A DNA stretch of 64,000 nt, taken from contig NZ_CP045702.1 in the NCBI RefSeq assembly GCF_014216315.1, positions 2,542,001 through 2,606,000 on the forward strand, written 5' to 3'. How positions within the stretch are numbered: the first letter of the stretch is position 1; each line of letters begins with the position of its first letter. The translations under genes and the position numbers were made by a program. Origin of the DNA: Streptomyces finlayi (GTDB taxonomy: Bacteria > Actinomycetota > Actinomycetes > Streptomycetales > Streptomycetaceae). This document shows, one piece after another, positions 44,675 through 52,537 of this stretch. The notes below the pieces were generated by a model. That model worked only from the letters and a program-made list of their open reading frames with translations, was not told the DNA's origin and ran no database searches.

Positions 44675-45817
44675 ATGGATTTCTCCACCTCCGCCGCCGG
44701 CACCGATCCTCTCGTCCCTCCGGCGGGAGCCGAGCCGTTCCCGTACGAGATCAGCGGCGCCCACGCGGACCTGGGAACCATCGTCGGCATGGACGACTGG
44801 GCCGGTCGGGCCCGCGTCCCCGACCGCCACCGGCCTGGTGGCCACCTGAGCGGCGCGACGCTCACGAAGCTGCTCGGCGTACGGGGCAAGAGCTGGGACC
44901 CGGCGCACTTCGCGAGCCTCGACGCGGTCGTCGCGGTCGCCCGGCAGGCTCTGGACCAGGGCGGGCTCGACCCCTCCGACGTCACCGCGGTCGTCCTCGT
45001 GACGTGCACGCCCTACCAGGTGATGCTCGACCAGGACGCCTTCGCGCTCATGCGGCGGCTGGGGATCGCCGACCGCGTCCCGCCCGTGCAACTCGGCGCG
45101 GGCTGCGGGGGTCTGGCGCGCGCGGCGGCGGTCGTCTCGGCGATGCGCGCCGAGCGCGCCCTCGTCGTCGCGTACAACATCACGAGCCGCGTCAGCACCG
45201 GCTCCGACGGCTCGCTGCTCCCCCAGTACGCCGAGAACTCCGCCCACCCGTACGGCAGGAACCTGTGGGCCTCCCCCGCGCTCTTCTCCGACGGAGCCGC
45301 GGCCCTGGTCCTGCTCCGTGACGCGGAGGCCGACGGTGTCCTGCTCTACTCCCGCGACAGCCGGTCCTTCGACGGCGGCCCCGCCGTCACCGACCCGCTG
45401 ATCCACTTCCTGGGCAGCGGCAGCAGCCACCCGGCCGGCACTCCGGGAGCGGACGAGCTCTCCGCGTACGGCATGAACTCACCCGAGATCCGCCGCTACT
45501 ACAGCACCGGTATGAAGCTCAACCACCAGGTTCTACAGGCCGCCCGCCCCGGCTACCTCAAGGAGATCAGCCGTCTGTACACGCATCAGGCGCACCCCTT
45601 CCTCGTCGACGCGTTCCTGGCCGAGACGGACATCCCCGCGGAGAAGGCCCCGGGCAACGCCCGGACGATCGGCAACATCGCCGCCCCTTCCACCATCGCG
45701 CTCCTGCACGCCGACCTGCGGGCCGGCGCCCTGACACCCGGCGACCTGGTCTGCCTCTCGGTGGTCGGCTCGGGCCCGGAGCGCGGAGCGTTCCTGGCAC
45801 GGATGGCCGCGGAATGA
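44675..45817 (+). CDS. 3-oxoacyl-ACP synthase III-like condensing enzyme
   Basis: 380 residues. Thiolase-fold with the Cys-His-Asn triad of KAS III enzymes: Cys in VQLGAGCGGLARAAAV, His in YTHQAHPFLVDAF, Asn in RTIGNIAAPSTIALL. The N-terminal segment (ISGAHADLGTIVGMDDWA and LLGVRGKSWDP) is the FabH-like start. The Asn/Ser-rich middle (GSGSSHPAGTPGADELSAYG) diverges from housekeeping FabH. It probably condenses an unusual acyl-CoA starter or acts as an acyltransferase. It is divergent from the SDR and hydratase genes, with which it plausibly forms a pathway. The start at MDFSTSAAG has only a weak GGGA upstream. Confidence 0.85.
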   Translation: MDFSTSAAGTDPLVPPAGAEPFPYEISGAHADLGTIVGMDDWAGRARVPDRHRPGGHLSGATLTKLLGVRGKSWDPAHFASLDAVVAVARQALDQGGLDPSDVTAVVLVTCTPYQVMLDQDAFALMRRLGIADRVPPVQLGAGCGGLARAAAVVSAMRAERALVVAYNITSRVSTGSDGSLLPQYAENSAHPYGRNLWASPALFSDGAAALVLLRDAEADGVLLYSRDSRSFDGGPAVTDPLIHFLGSGSSHPAGTPGADELSAYGMNSPEIRRYYSTGMKLNHQVLQAARPGYLKEISRLYTHQAHPFLVDAFLAETDIPAEKAPGNARTIGNIAAPSTIALLHADLRAGALTPGDLVCLSVVGSGPERGAFLARMAAE

Positions 45818-45985
45818 GGCGGCGTCAGCTCTTCGGCAGGGAGGCACACCGCGAGCGTCGCGAGCCGGCCGCCGCACTGCTCGCCCCCGACCGGGCCGCG
45901 CGCAGTACGGGGTGGAGGACGCCGCTGCACTCGCCGGCCGTGTCCGCCCCGAGTCTGCCGTACCGCCACTGCCGTACCAGGAGCC

Positions 45986-46018
45986 CTACGGGATACGCAA
46001 AATCCACGGGATACGTAG
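45986..46018. promoter_or_regulatory. Candidate BlaI operator
   Basis: Two direct copies of CGGGATACG (45989-45997, 46007-46015) 18 bases apart are enclosed by CTACG and CGTAG, an inverted repeat. This lies 51 bases before the BlaI-type gene. Actinobacterial BlaI sites contain TAC...GTA half-sites, so an autoregulatory operator is likely. Confidence 0.5.
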
Positions 46019-46068
46019 GATGACCACCCCCGACGTCGTGCGGGCACCACGGCGGGCAGGAGCCGGAC

Positions 46069-46473
46069 GTGACAGACCGGAACAAGGACGGCACGGACGA
46101 GCAGCCCCGCCGCCGCGGCCAGGGCGAGCTGGAGGCACAGGTGCTGTCCACGCTGTGCCGGGCGCCGGGGCCCGTGACGGCGGCCTGGGTGCAGGAGCGG
46201 CTCGGCGGCCACCTCGCGTACACGACGGTGATGACCATCCTGACCCGTCTGCGGGCCAAGGGTGCGGTCGAGCGGCGCCGCGAAGGCCGTTCCTTCCAGT
46301 GGACTCCGACCGCGGACGAGGCCGGCCTCGCCGCGCTGCGCATGCGCAAGGTCCTGGACGGGGAGGCGGACCGGGAGGCCGTGCTGACCAGCTTCCTGAC
46401 GGCCCTGACTCCCGGCGACGAGCAACTGCTGCGCGAGCTGCTGACACAGGCGGCCGACGAGCCGGAGGCGTAG
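46069..46473 (+). CDS. BlaI/MecI-family transcriptional regulator
   Basis: 134 residues with a GTG start. A winged helix-turn-helix (GELEAQVLSTLCRAPGPVTA, TTVMTILTRLRAKGAVERRR, REGRSFQWTP) and a C-terminal dimerisation helix (REAVLTSFLTALTPGDEQLL) are visible. BlaI proteins repress until cleaved by a cognate membrane metalloprotease. The M56-type gene begins 6 bases after its stop, the classical pair. No beta-lactamase gene is nearby, so in this locus the output is probably the pair itself or unlinked envelope genes. Confidence 0.93.
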   Translation: MTDRNKDGTDEQPRRRGQGELEAQVLSTLCRAPGPVTAAWVQERLGGHLAYTTVMTILTRLRAKGAVERRREGRSFQWTPTADEAGLAALRMRKVLDGEADREAVLTSFLTALTPGDEQLLRELLTQAADEPEA

Positions 46474-46478
46474 ACGGC

Positions 46479-47411
46479 ATGGGTGTCTTCGTCTTCCTGC
46501 CTCTGGTACTGCCCCTGACCGCCTGGCCCGTGGCGCGCCTGGCCGCCCATCATCTGCACCCGCGTACCGCGACCCGGCTGCTGTCGGCCGTCGCGGCGGT
46601 GCTGGCGGTGTGCAGCACCCTGTGCCTGGCCCTCCTGGTCGTCGTCGGTACCGCCCAGCTGCCGGGCAACCCGCTGCCCGACGGCTGGTCGGACCCGGAA
46701 GTGCGTGCCGTGGTGCCGTACGACGAGGTGGCGGGCAAGGTGGCCATACCCGCCCTGGTCGCCGTGCTCGTCGCGTGCGCGAGGGCCGCATGGCGTCATC
46801 ACCGCGTACGGCGCGGCGTCGAACGCGCCCTGGCGGGGCTGCCCGCCACTCAGGTGGCGGTGCTCCCCGACGACGCGCCGTACGCCTACGCGCTGCCCGG
46901 TCGCCCCAGGGGGCGCGTCGTGGTGTCCACGGCCCTGCTGGCGTGCCTGGACGCGGAGGAACGCCGGGCGCTGTTCGCGCACGAGCGCGCCCATCTGGAC
47001 GGCCTGCACCACCGGTTCCTGCTGACGGTACGGCTGGCGGCACGGGCCAACCCGTTCCTCCGGCCGCTGCGGACCGCCGTCGCCTACACCGCGGAACGGT
47101 GGGCGGACGAGGACGCCGCAGGGGCGGTGGGCAGCCGACGGGTGGTGGCGCGCGCGATCGGCAAGGCGGCGCTGGTCTCCCGCGGCGCGCCCGCGGCGAC
47201 GTTCGCCGGCCTGGCCGCACCGGGACCGGTACCGCGCCGGGTCGCGGCCCTGCTCGCACCGGCCCCGGCCGCCCGGACCTGGCCGCCGGCCTTCACCGCC
47301 GCGGGTATGGCGGTCTGGGCCGCCGCGGTCGGCGCGACGGTGTCGGCGCTGTCGTCGGCGAACACGGCGGTCACACTGTTCCTCGTGCTGAGAGCCGCGA
47401 CGCCGCTGTGA
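46479..47411 (+). CDS. M56-family membrane metallopeptidase (BlaR1-like, no sensor domain)
   Basis: 310 residues with spans at about 3-22, 33-53 and 84-101 before the protease domain and one after it (about 280-300). The zinc site is ALFAHERAHLDG (HExxH, about residue 168), preceded by PRGRVVVSTALLACLDAEER, typical of M56. It lacks the extracellular penicillin-binding sensor domain of BlaR1. On activation it would cleave the adjacent BlaI repressor. The start at 46479 is tightly coupled to blaI. Confidence 0.9.
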   Translation: MGVFVFLPLVLPLTAWPVARLAAHHLHPRTATRLLSAVAAVLAVCSTLCLALLVVVGTAQLPGNPLPDGWSDPEVRAVVPYDEVAGKVAIPALVAVLVACARAAWRHHRVRRGVERALAGLPATQVAVLPDDAPYAYALPGRPRGRVVVSTALLACLDAEERRALFAHERAHLDGLHHRFLLTVRLAARANPFLRPLRTAVAYTAERWADEDAAGAVGSRRVVARAIGKAALVSRGAPAATFAGLAAPGPVPRRVAALLAPAPAARTWPPAFTAAGMAVWAAAVGATVSALSSANTAVTLFLVLRAATPL

Positions 47412-47433
47412 AGTCCCGGTGGGCCGTGGGGCT

Positions 47434-47889
47434 CTAAAGGTCGAACTCGTGGGGCGGCAGGTCGAGCGTGAAGCAGGCTTCGCGGACGACGGCCTGTTCG
47501 GTCTTGTCGAAGTCGCCGTCCGCGCCCCCGATGACGATGCCGATCTGGATGACGGCACGCGCCTCGGCGGGCTTCTTCTTCGCCTTGGCGATCTCCTGGA
47601 GCACGCTGACCTTGCCGAACGCGAAGTCGGTGGTGAGCTTGGTCAGGTTCTCGTCGAAGCGACGCCGCAGGTCGTCGGCCGAGAAGTTCTGCAGCACCTC
47701 GTTGGTGGCGATGAGCTGGGCGACCCGGGCCCGCTCGGCCGGATCGACGGTGCCGTCGGCAGCCGCGACGAGCGCGCACATCGCCATGCTCGCGTCGCGG
47801 AAGGCCCCGCTCTTCAGATCGTTCTTCTTGGAGTTGAGCTGGGTCTGCATCGTCGATGCGGATTCCTTGAGGCGGTCCCACAGTGCCAT
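47434..47889 (-). CDS. TerB-family tellurite-resistance-like protein
   Basis: 151 residues, all-helical. The TerB signature has acidic residues in two similar helices: MCALVAAADGTVDPAERARV and QIGIVIGGADGDFDKTEQAV, resembling EF-hand-like metal sites. It begins MALWDRLKESASTMQTQLNS. TerB proteins occur in Ter stress-response clusters linked to tellurite, phage and membrane stress, often with TerD; no other ter gene lies here, so it is an orphan. It is divergent from the DUF1906 gene. Confidence 0.92.
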   Translation of the reverse strand: MALWDRLKESASTMQTQLNSKKNDLKSGAFRDASMAMCALVAAADGTVDPAERARVAQLIATNEVLQNFSADDLRRRFDENLTKLTTDFAFGKVSVLQEIAKAKKKPAEARAVIQIGIVIGGADGDFDKTEQAVVREACFTLDLPPHEFDL

Positions 47890-48117
47890 GCGAACTCCGT
47901 ACGCGTCAGGGGCGGTCCGGACTGCCGGGAGCGGCCCGGAGCCGCCGTGATCTCTACAGTGATGTCGAAGCTATCAGGGAAGGTCCGGCGGCCCCGGCCC
48001 TCGTCGTCCCATCCTGTCCGACGGCACGGAAAGACCGAGCGAAGAGTTCCGGTAACTACCGTCCCGAGTAGGAGCGCCCGAGATCCGGTGCCACTCCCCG
48101 CCGAGAAAGGCTCGACG

Positions 48118-50532
48118 TTGGACGAGAAGGTCCTCGACGCCCAGAAGTGGGTCAACTCCACCTACGGCAGCGTCTCCGGATACGCACGATGCCCCGAGGA
48201 CGGCCGCACCGGCTGGTCCACCATGAACGCCCTCGTCATGGGCCTCCAGCACGAACTGGGCATCAGCCCGGTGGTCGCCAGCTTCGGCCCGACCACGATG
48301 TCCAAGCTCCAGGCGCTCGGTGACATCGGCTTCGGATGGAACAAGAACGCGAACATCGTCCGCATCATCCAGCACGGCCTGTTCTGCAAGGGTTACTGGG
48401 GAGCCAACGACTACGGCGGATACGGCGCCGTGACCACCGAGGCGGTCAAGAGCCTCCTCCTCGACATGGGCCTGCCCGACGGCGGCATCGGCACCGCGGG
48501 CGGCGTGACCACGCCGAAGATCTTCAAGTGCATCCTGAACATGGACGCCTACACCAGGGTCAGCGGCGGCACCGACGAGATCCGTACGATCCAGCGCTGG
48601 CTCAACGGCCGCTACTGGACCAGGGACGCGTACACCATCGGCCCCTGCGACGGGATCTACTCCCGTGACGTGCAGAAGTCCATGATGATCGCCATCCAGT
48701 ACGAACTCGGCATCGCCTCACCCAACGGCAACTTCGGCCCTTCCACCCAGGCCGGACTGCAGACCAAGAACTTCGGCGAGGGCAGCTCGGGCCTCTGGGT
48801 CGAACTGTTCTCCGCGGCTTGCGTGTTCAACTCGCCTGTGCCGACGGGCACCAGCGACGCCGGCACCCCCACCACCTGGCGCAGCAGTTACGACAGCAAG
48901 CTGCGCGAGTGGGTCGAGATCTTCCAGAGCTTCTGCAGGCTGGAGGTCACCGGCCGCTCCGACTACCGGACCTGGGCGCAGCTCCTGGTCTCGATGGGCG
49001 ACCCCGACCGGCCGGCCACGGGCTCCGACACCCGCTTCGAGATCACCGCGTCGCGGGCCCAGTGGCTGCGCAACAACCGGTACGAGGTCGTGGGCCGCTA
49101 CATCTACGACCCCCCGGGCTCCACCCTGGACAAGGAGATCAAGCCGGGCGAGCTGCAAACGATCTTCAGCAACGGGCTGAGGGTCTTCCCGATCTACCAG
49201 GACAACGCCCGCGAACTCGCCGACTTCACCTACAGCCAGGGCTATCAGCACGCGCTGAACGCCCACAAGCTGGCTTCGGACTACGGGTTCAACCGCGGCA
49301 CCGTCATCTACTTCGCGGTGGACTACGACGCCACCCGTGAGGAGATCGACGCGGCGATCGTGCCGTACTTCCACGGGGTGGCCGCAGGGCTCTCCTACAA
49401 CGGCAAGCGCTATGTGCACGGTGTGTACGGCTCGCGGAACGTGTGCACCGTGGTCAGCCGGCAGACCGGGGCCCGCTACTCGTTCGTCTCGGGCATGTCC
49501 TGGGGCTTCTCCGGCAACCTCGGCTTCCCGATTCCGGCCAACTGGTCCTTCAACCAGATCAAGGAGTTCAAGGTCACCAACGGGTCGGACACCTTCGACC
49601 TCGACCGTGACGTGATCTCCGGCATCGACCTCGGCCAGAGCAGCGTGCTGAAGCCGTCCGGTCCGGCGGACGCCTTCATCGACTACGTCCAGCGCCTGTA
49701 CGACCACGCGGTCGCCTACACCGGGGACCGCGACCCGAACCAGCTGGTGATGGAGTACATCCGGCACAAGGCGTACGGCGGCGGCGACTGGGACCTCCTG
49801 ATCGGCTCGTACGACTCGGCGTTCGTCGACTACGCCAACAGGCAAGGCATGTCGGTCATGACCGACTTCACCGACCCGTACACCGCGTACGAACTGAACG
49901 CCGAGCACCTCATGGCGTCCGCCAACGGGCACCACGTCGCCTGGATGCCGTCCAACCCGCGTTCGGTGAACGAGGGCGATGTCGCGGGCTGGGGCGGGGA
50001 CCTGCTCACGCTGTACGTCGACTGGCGCCGCGCGAGCGACCAGTACCCCGACGGCCGCAACTTCGTACAGCTGAAGATGGCCAAAGTCGGAGTCGCCTCC
50101 AGCTTCGGCTACAACGACCTGATCGAGGACGCCGACGCCTGGCTCCTGGCCAAGGCGGTCCGCGAAGGCAGGACGATCGTCCAGGCCGTCCGCGACCTCT
50201 ACAACGGGGGCGGTGGCCTGACGCGTTTCAGCCGCTACTGGGACGGGCGCTTCAGCGGCAGTGCCACGGACGCCAAGTTCCTGGCACACAATATTCTCAC
50301 CGCGGCCGACGACAAGGAGGTCCTGCTGGCCCAAGTCGGCCTGGTGACCGTCCGAGGCGGGATCAAGACGCTCCCGGCCATGCTCGGATACGACGAACTG
50401 GAGCCCTTCGAGCAGGGCTTCGTCGACGTACTGCTGGCCCGTACGGGAACCGAACAGCGCCTGCGCGCCACCTACGAAGCGAACCACGAGAAATACATGA
50501 AGGCCGCCAGGACCCGCGCGGCCCGCAAGTGA
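48118..50532 (+). CDS. Peptidoglycan-binding-like / DUF1906 glycoside-hydrolase-like protein, no signal peptide
   Basis: 804 residues from TTG 48118, which has GAAAGG 7 bases upstream; GTG 48088 is the main alternative. Residues 1-150 and 160-285 look like two peptidoglycan-binding-like helical repeats (AQKWVNSTYGSVSGYARCPE, WLNGRYWTRDAYTIGPCDGI). Residues about 308-486 form a DUF1906 (Rv2525c-type, lysozyme-like barrel) domain: RAQWLRNNRYEVVGRYIYDP, KEIKPGELQTIFSNGLRVFP, VIYFAVDYDATREEIDAAIV, KRYVHGVYGSRNVC. The remaining 300 residues, beginning AFIDYVQRLYDHAVAYTGDR, I do not recognise. No Sec or Tat signal is present, surprising for a wall-directed enzyme. It heads an operon with a membrane protein and a Tat substrate. 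Confidence 0.85.
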   Translation: MDEKVLDAQKWVNSTYGSVSGYARCPEDGRTGWSTMNALVMGLQHELGISPVVASFGPTTMSKLQALGDIGFGWNKNANIVRIIQHGLFCKGYWGANDYGGYGAVTTEAVKSLLLDMGLPDGGIGTAGGVTTPKIFKCILNMDAYTRVSGGTDEIRTIQRWLNGRYWTRDAYTIGPCDGIYSRDVQKSMMIAIQYELGIASPNGNFGPSTQAGLQTKNFGEGSSGLWVELFSAACVFNSPVPTGTSDAGTPTTWRSSYDSKLREWVEIFQSFCRLEVTGRSDYRTWAQLLVSMGDPDRPATGSDTRFEITASRAQWLRNNRYEVVGRYIYDPPGSTLDKEIKPGELQTIFSNGLRVFPIYQDNARELADFTYSQGYQHALNAHKLASDYGFNRGTVIYFAVDYDATREEIDAAIVPYFHGVAAGLSYNGKRYVHGVYGSRNVCTVVSRQTGARYSFVSGMSWGFSGNLGFPIPANWSFNQIKEFKVTNGSDTFDLDRDVISGIDLGQSSVLKPSGPADAFIDYVQRLYDHAVAYTGDRDPNQLVMEYIRHKAYGGGDWDLLIGSYDSAFVDYANRQGMSVMTDFTDPYTAYELNAEHLMASANGHHVAWMPSNPRSVNEGDVAGWGGDLLTLYVDWRRASDQYPDGRNFVQLKMAKVGVASSFGYNDLIEDADAWLLAKAVREGRTIVQAVRDLYNGGGGLTRFSRYWDGRFSGSATDAKFLAHNILTAADDKEVLLAQVGLVTVRGGIKTLPAMLGYDELEPFEQGFVDVLLARTGTEQRLRATYEANHEKYMKAARTRAARK

Positions 50533-50552
50533 ACGAAGGGACCACCCCGTAA

Positions 50553-50990
50553 GTGAACGCCGTCTCGGCACTGGCCGCCATCGCACTTCCCCCGCTCGTC
50601 CTGGCCGTGTTCGTGCTGAGCGCCTGGAAAACCGCACGCGGACTGGCTACGCGCCGCTGGCGGCAGCCCGGGTGGTGGGCGTACCCGCCAGTCGTTCTGC
50701 TCGGCATCGGCTGCGGCGTCTGGTTCGTCGGGGCCTTCTCCGGCGGTCTCGACGTCCGGGAGGCCTGCGCCGCTCGCGGTGTCCCGTTCGACGACGCCTA
50801 CCGGACCGAGCAATGGCGGGAGCCCTCGCAGTGGTTCCCGCTGCACAACAAGTGCAACGCGGATTACGACCTGGTCCCCGCCTGGGTCAACCCCTCTCTC
50901 GTCGCCCTCGCGGTGTTGCTCGTCGGCTGTGCCGCGGGTGCCGTCGCGGCGGCGGTCATCGGAAGGAAGCAGAGTGAGAAACACGATTGA
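50553..50990 (+). CDS. Small membrane protein of unknown function
   Basis: 145 residues with three hydrophobic spans (about 4-24, 42-64, 115-138) and a GTG start. The loop between spans two and three contains two cysteines and aromatic residues (VREACAARG, EPSQWFPLHNKCNADYDLVP) and is predicted outside the membrane, where the cysteines could form a disulfide. The gene lies 20 bases after the DUF1906 gene and overlaps the following Tat-protein gene by 17 bases, so all three form one operon. I do not recognise the family. Confidence 0.75.
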   Translation: MNAVSALAAIALPPLVLAVFVLSAWKTARGLATRRWRQPGWWAYPPVVLLGIGCGVWFVGAFSGGLDVREACAARGVPFDDAYRTEQWREPSQWFPLHNKCNADYDLVPAWVNPSLVALAVLLVGCAAGAVAAAVIGRKQSEKHD

Positions 50991-51636
50991 CCGACGCGGT
51001 GTCCTCCTGGCGGGCGCCGCACTCGGGGCCGCCACGGCCCTGACCACCCTTCCCGGCACCGCGTACGCCGCTCCGCCCGAGGGCCGGCGCCGGCCGGGCG
51101 GGAAGTCTGCGAACGGCTGGCCCGTACTGGAGGAGGCGGAACTCTTCCGGATCGAGGGGTCGGGCCGCTCCGTACGCCTCGCCGGTGGTGACGCGGCGGT
51201 GATCCTGCTGCACGTGGCCCGCCGCTTCCACTACGAGATCGACCAGCTGCGCGACGGCGACGTCACCGGCCATTCCACGACGCACGAGGGCGTCCAGGAC
51301 TACGAGTCCAACTACCTCTCGGGTACGGCCCTGGCCATCCGCCCGCTGGCGTACCCGGTCGGGGTCAAGGGAGGCCTGTACCCGCACGAACTCGTCGTCG
51401 TGCGCGACATCCTCGCGGAGCTGGACGGCGTGGTGAGGTGGGGCGGCGACCTCGCCGTTCCGAAGGAGTCCCACTTCGAGCTCGCGTACGGGCCCGGCCA
51501 CCCGAAGGTGAAGGGCGTGGCCCGCACGATCCGCGGGTGGCACGCGGGCCCGGGCAACGAGGGCGCCGGCACCGTCGACGCCTTCGACCCGGACCGCCGC
51601 AGCAGGTCCCGGGCGTTCGCCCGCCGGGCGGCGTAG
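50974..51636 (+). CDS. Tat-exported M15-peptidase-like protein with altered metal ligands
   Basis: 220 residues from GTG 50974 with GGAAGGA 8 bases upstream. The N-terminus has a twin-arginine motif (DRRGVLLAG) and cleavage near TAYAAPP. The body LLHVARRFHYEIDQLRDGDV, then ESNYLSGTALAIRPLAYP, then RWGGDLAVPKESHFELAYGP follows the layout of D-Ala-D-Ala carboxypeptidases of family M15. In the usual SxHxxGxAxD motif the His is Tyr and the Asp is Ala, while the later His (ESHFEL) remains. It may therefore bind rather than cut peptidoglycan peptides. The family assignment is by motif memory only. Confidence 0.75.
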   Translation: MRNTIDRRGVLLAGAALGAATALTTLPGTAYAAPPEGRRRPGGKSANGWPVLEEAELFRIEGSGRSVRLAGGDAAVILLHVARRFHYEIDQLRDGDVTGHSTTHEGVQDYESNYLSGTALAIRPLAYPVGVKGGLYPHELVVVRDILAELDGVVRWGGDLAVPKESHFELAYGPGHPKVKGVARTIRGWHAGPGNEGAGTVDAFDPDRRSRSRAFARRAA

Positions 51637-51895
51637 CTCCCGAGCCGCGGTCTCATCGGCCGGGTCGTCGACGGCTTCCACGGGGGCCCTCGGCGTGGGA
51701 AGGGTGCGGCCGTCACCTCGGTGGCGACCGCACCTCGTCCTGCCGGCCCGGATCAGCCGGCCTCCGGGCTCCCGAGCGGAACGGGCCGCACAGGCTCCGA
51801 CCCGCGGTGACGCGGTTCACCATCCACGACATCCGCCACCGGTACGGCGATGGCGAAGGGGTCGACCCCACGGGGCAGCGGGTGCCGTCGAGGCC
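51637..51895. other. Intergenic region between convergent genes
   Basis: About 260 bases. No gene is recognised, and there is no clear hairpin terminator. Confidence 0.4.
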
Positions 51896-52537
51896 TCAGC
51901 GGGTGTCCGAGCGGATGAGGCCCCGGGTGGTGGCGGCGCGGACGGCGGCGGTGCGTGAGTCGACGCCGAGCTTGGTGTAGATGTGCACCAGGTGTGATTT
52001 GACGGTGGCCTGGCTGAGGTGGAGTTGTTGGCTGATCTGTTGGTTCGTCAGCCCGTCGGCGACCAGGCCGAGTACCTCGATCTCGCGGGCGCTGAGCGAC
52101 GCGGCCGGCGAGCGCAGTCGCTCCAGCAGCCGGTCGGCGACAGCCGGGGCGAGCGCGGAGCGGCCTGCTGCGGCAGCCCGAACGGCCTGGGCGAGTTCCT
52201 CGGGCGGAGCGTCCTTGAGCAGGTACCCGGTGGCGCCGGCTTCCAGGGCGGGCACGGTGTCAGCATCGGTGTCGTACGTGGTGACGATCAGCACACGCGG
52301 TGCTCCCGGGCGGGCGGTGATCGCGGCGGTGGCCTGGGCGCCGTTCATTCCGCGTCCGAACTGAAGGTCCATGAGTACCACGTCGACCTCGATCGCGGCG
52401 GCGAGCGCCACCGCCTGTTCGGCGGTGCCCGCCTCGGCGACGACGGTGAAGTCGCGCTCGGTCTCCAGGACCGCGCGCAGCCCGGCCCGGACCACGGGGT
52501 GGTCGTCGGCGAGCAGGAGGCGGATGGGGTCGGTCAC
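51896..52537 (-). CDS. LuxR/NarL-type response regulator
   Basis: 213 residues. The receiver domain has the acidic pocket ADDHP (Asp11, Asp12), phosphoacceptor Asp57 in VVLMDLQ, the Thr in IVTTYDTD and Lys in YLLKDAPPEEL. A LuxR helix-turn-helix covers about 148-205 (LSAREIEVLGLVADGLTNQQ, QLHLSQATVKSHLVHIYTKL). The GTG start at 52537 overlaps the kinase stop (GTGA). Phosphorylated regulator probably activates the divergent ABC exporter operon through the 166-base intergenic region. Confidence 0.94.
   Translation of the reverse strand: MTDPIRLLLADDHPVVRAGLRAVLETERDFTVVAEAGTAEQAVALAAAIEVDVVLMDLQFGRGMNGAQATAAITARPGAPRVLIVTTYDTDADTVPALEAGATGYLLKDAPPEELAQAVRAAAAGRSALAPAVADRLLERLRSPAASLSAREIEVLGLVADGLTNQQISQQLHLSQATVKSHLVHIYTKLGVDSRTAAVRAATTRGLIRSDTR

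Noticed and set aside
48718..50637. 639-codon minus-strand frame opposite the DUF1906 gene
   Set aside because: Val/Arg/Gly-rich antisense translation without motifs; the plus-strand protein has recognisable domains.
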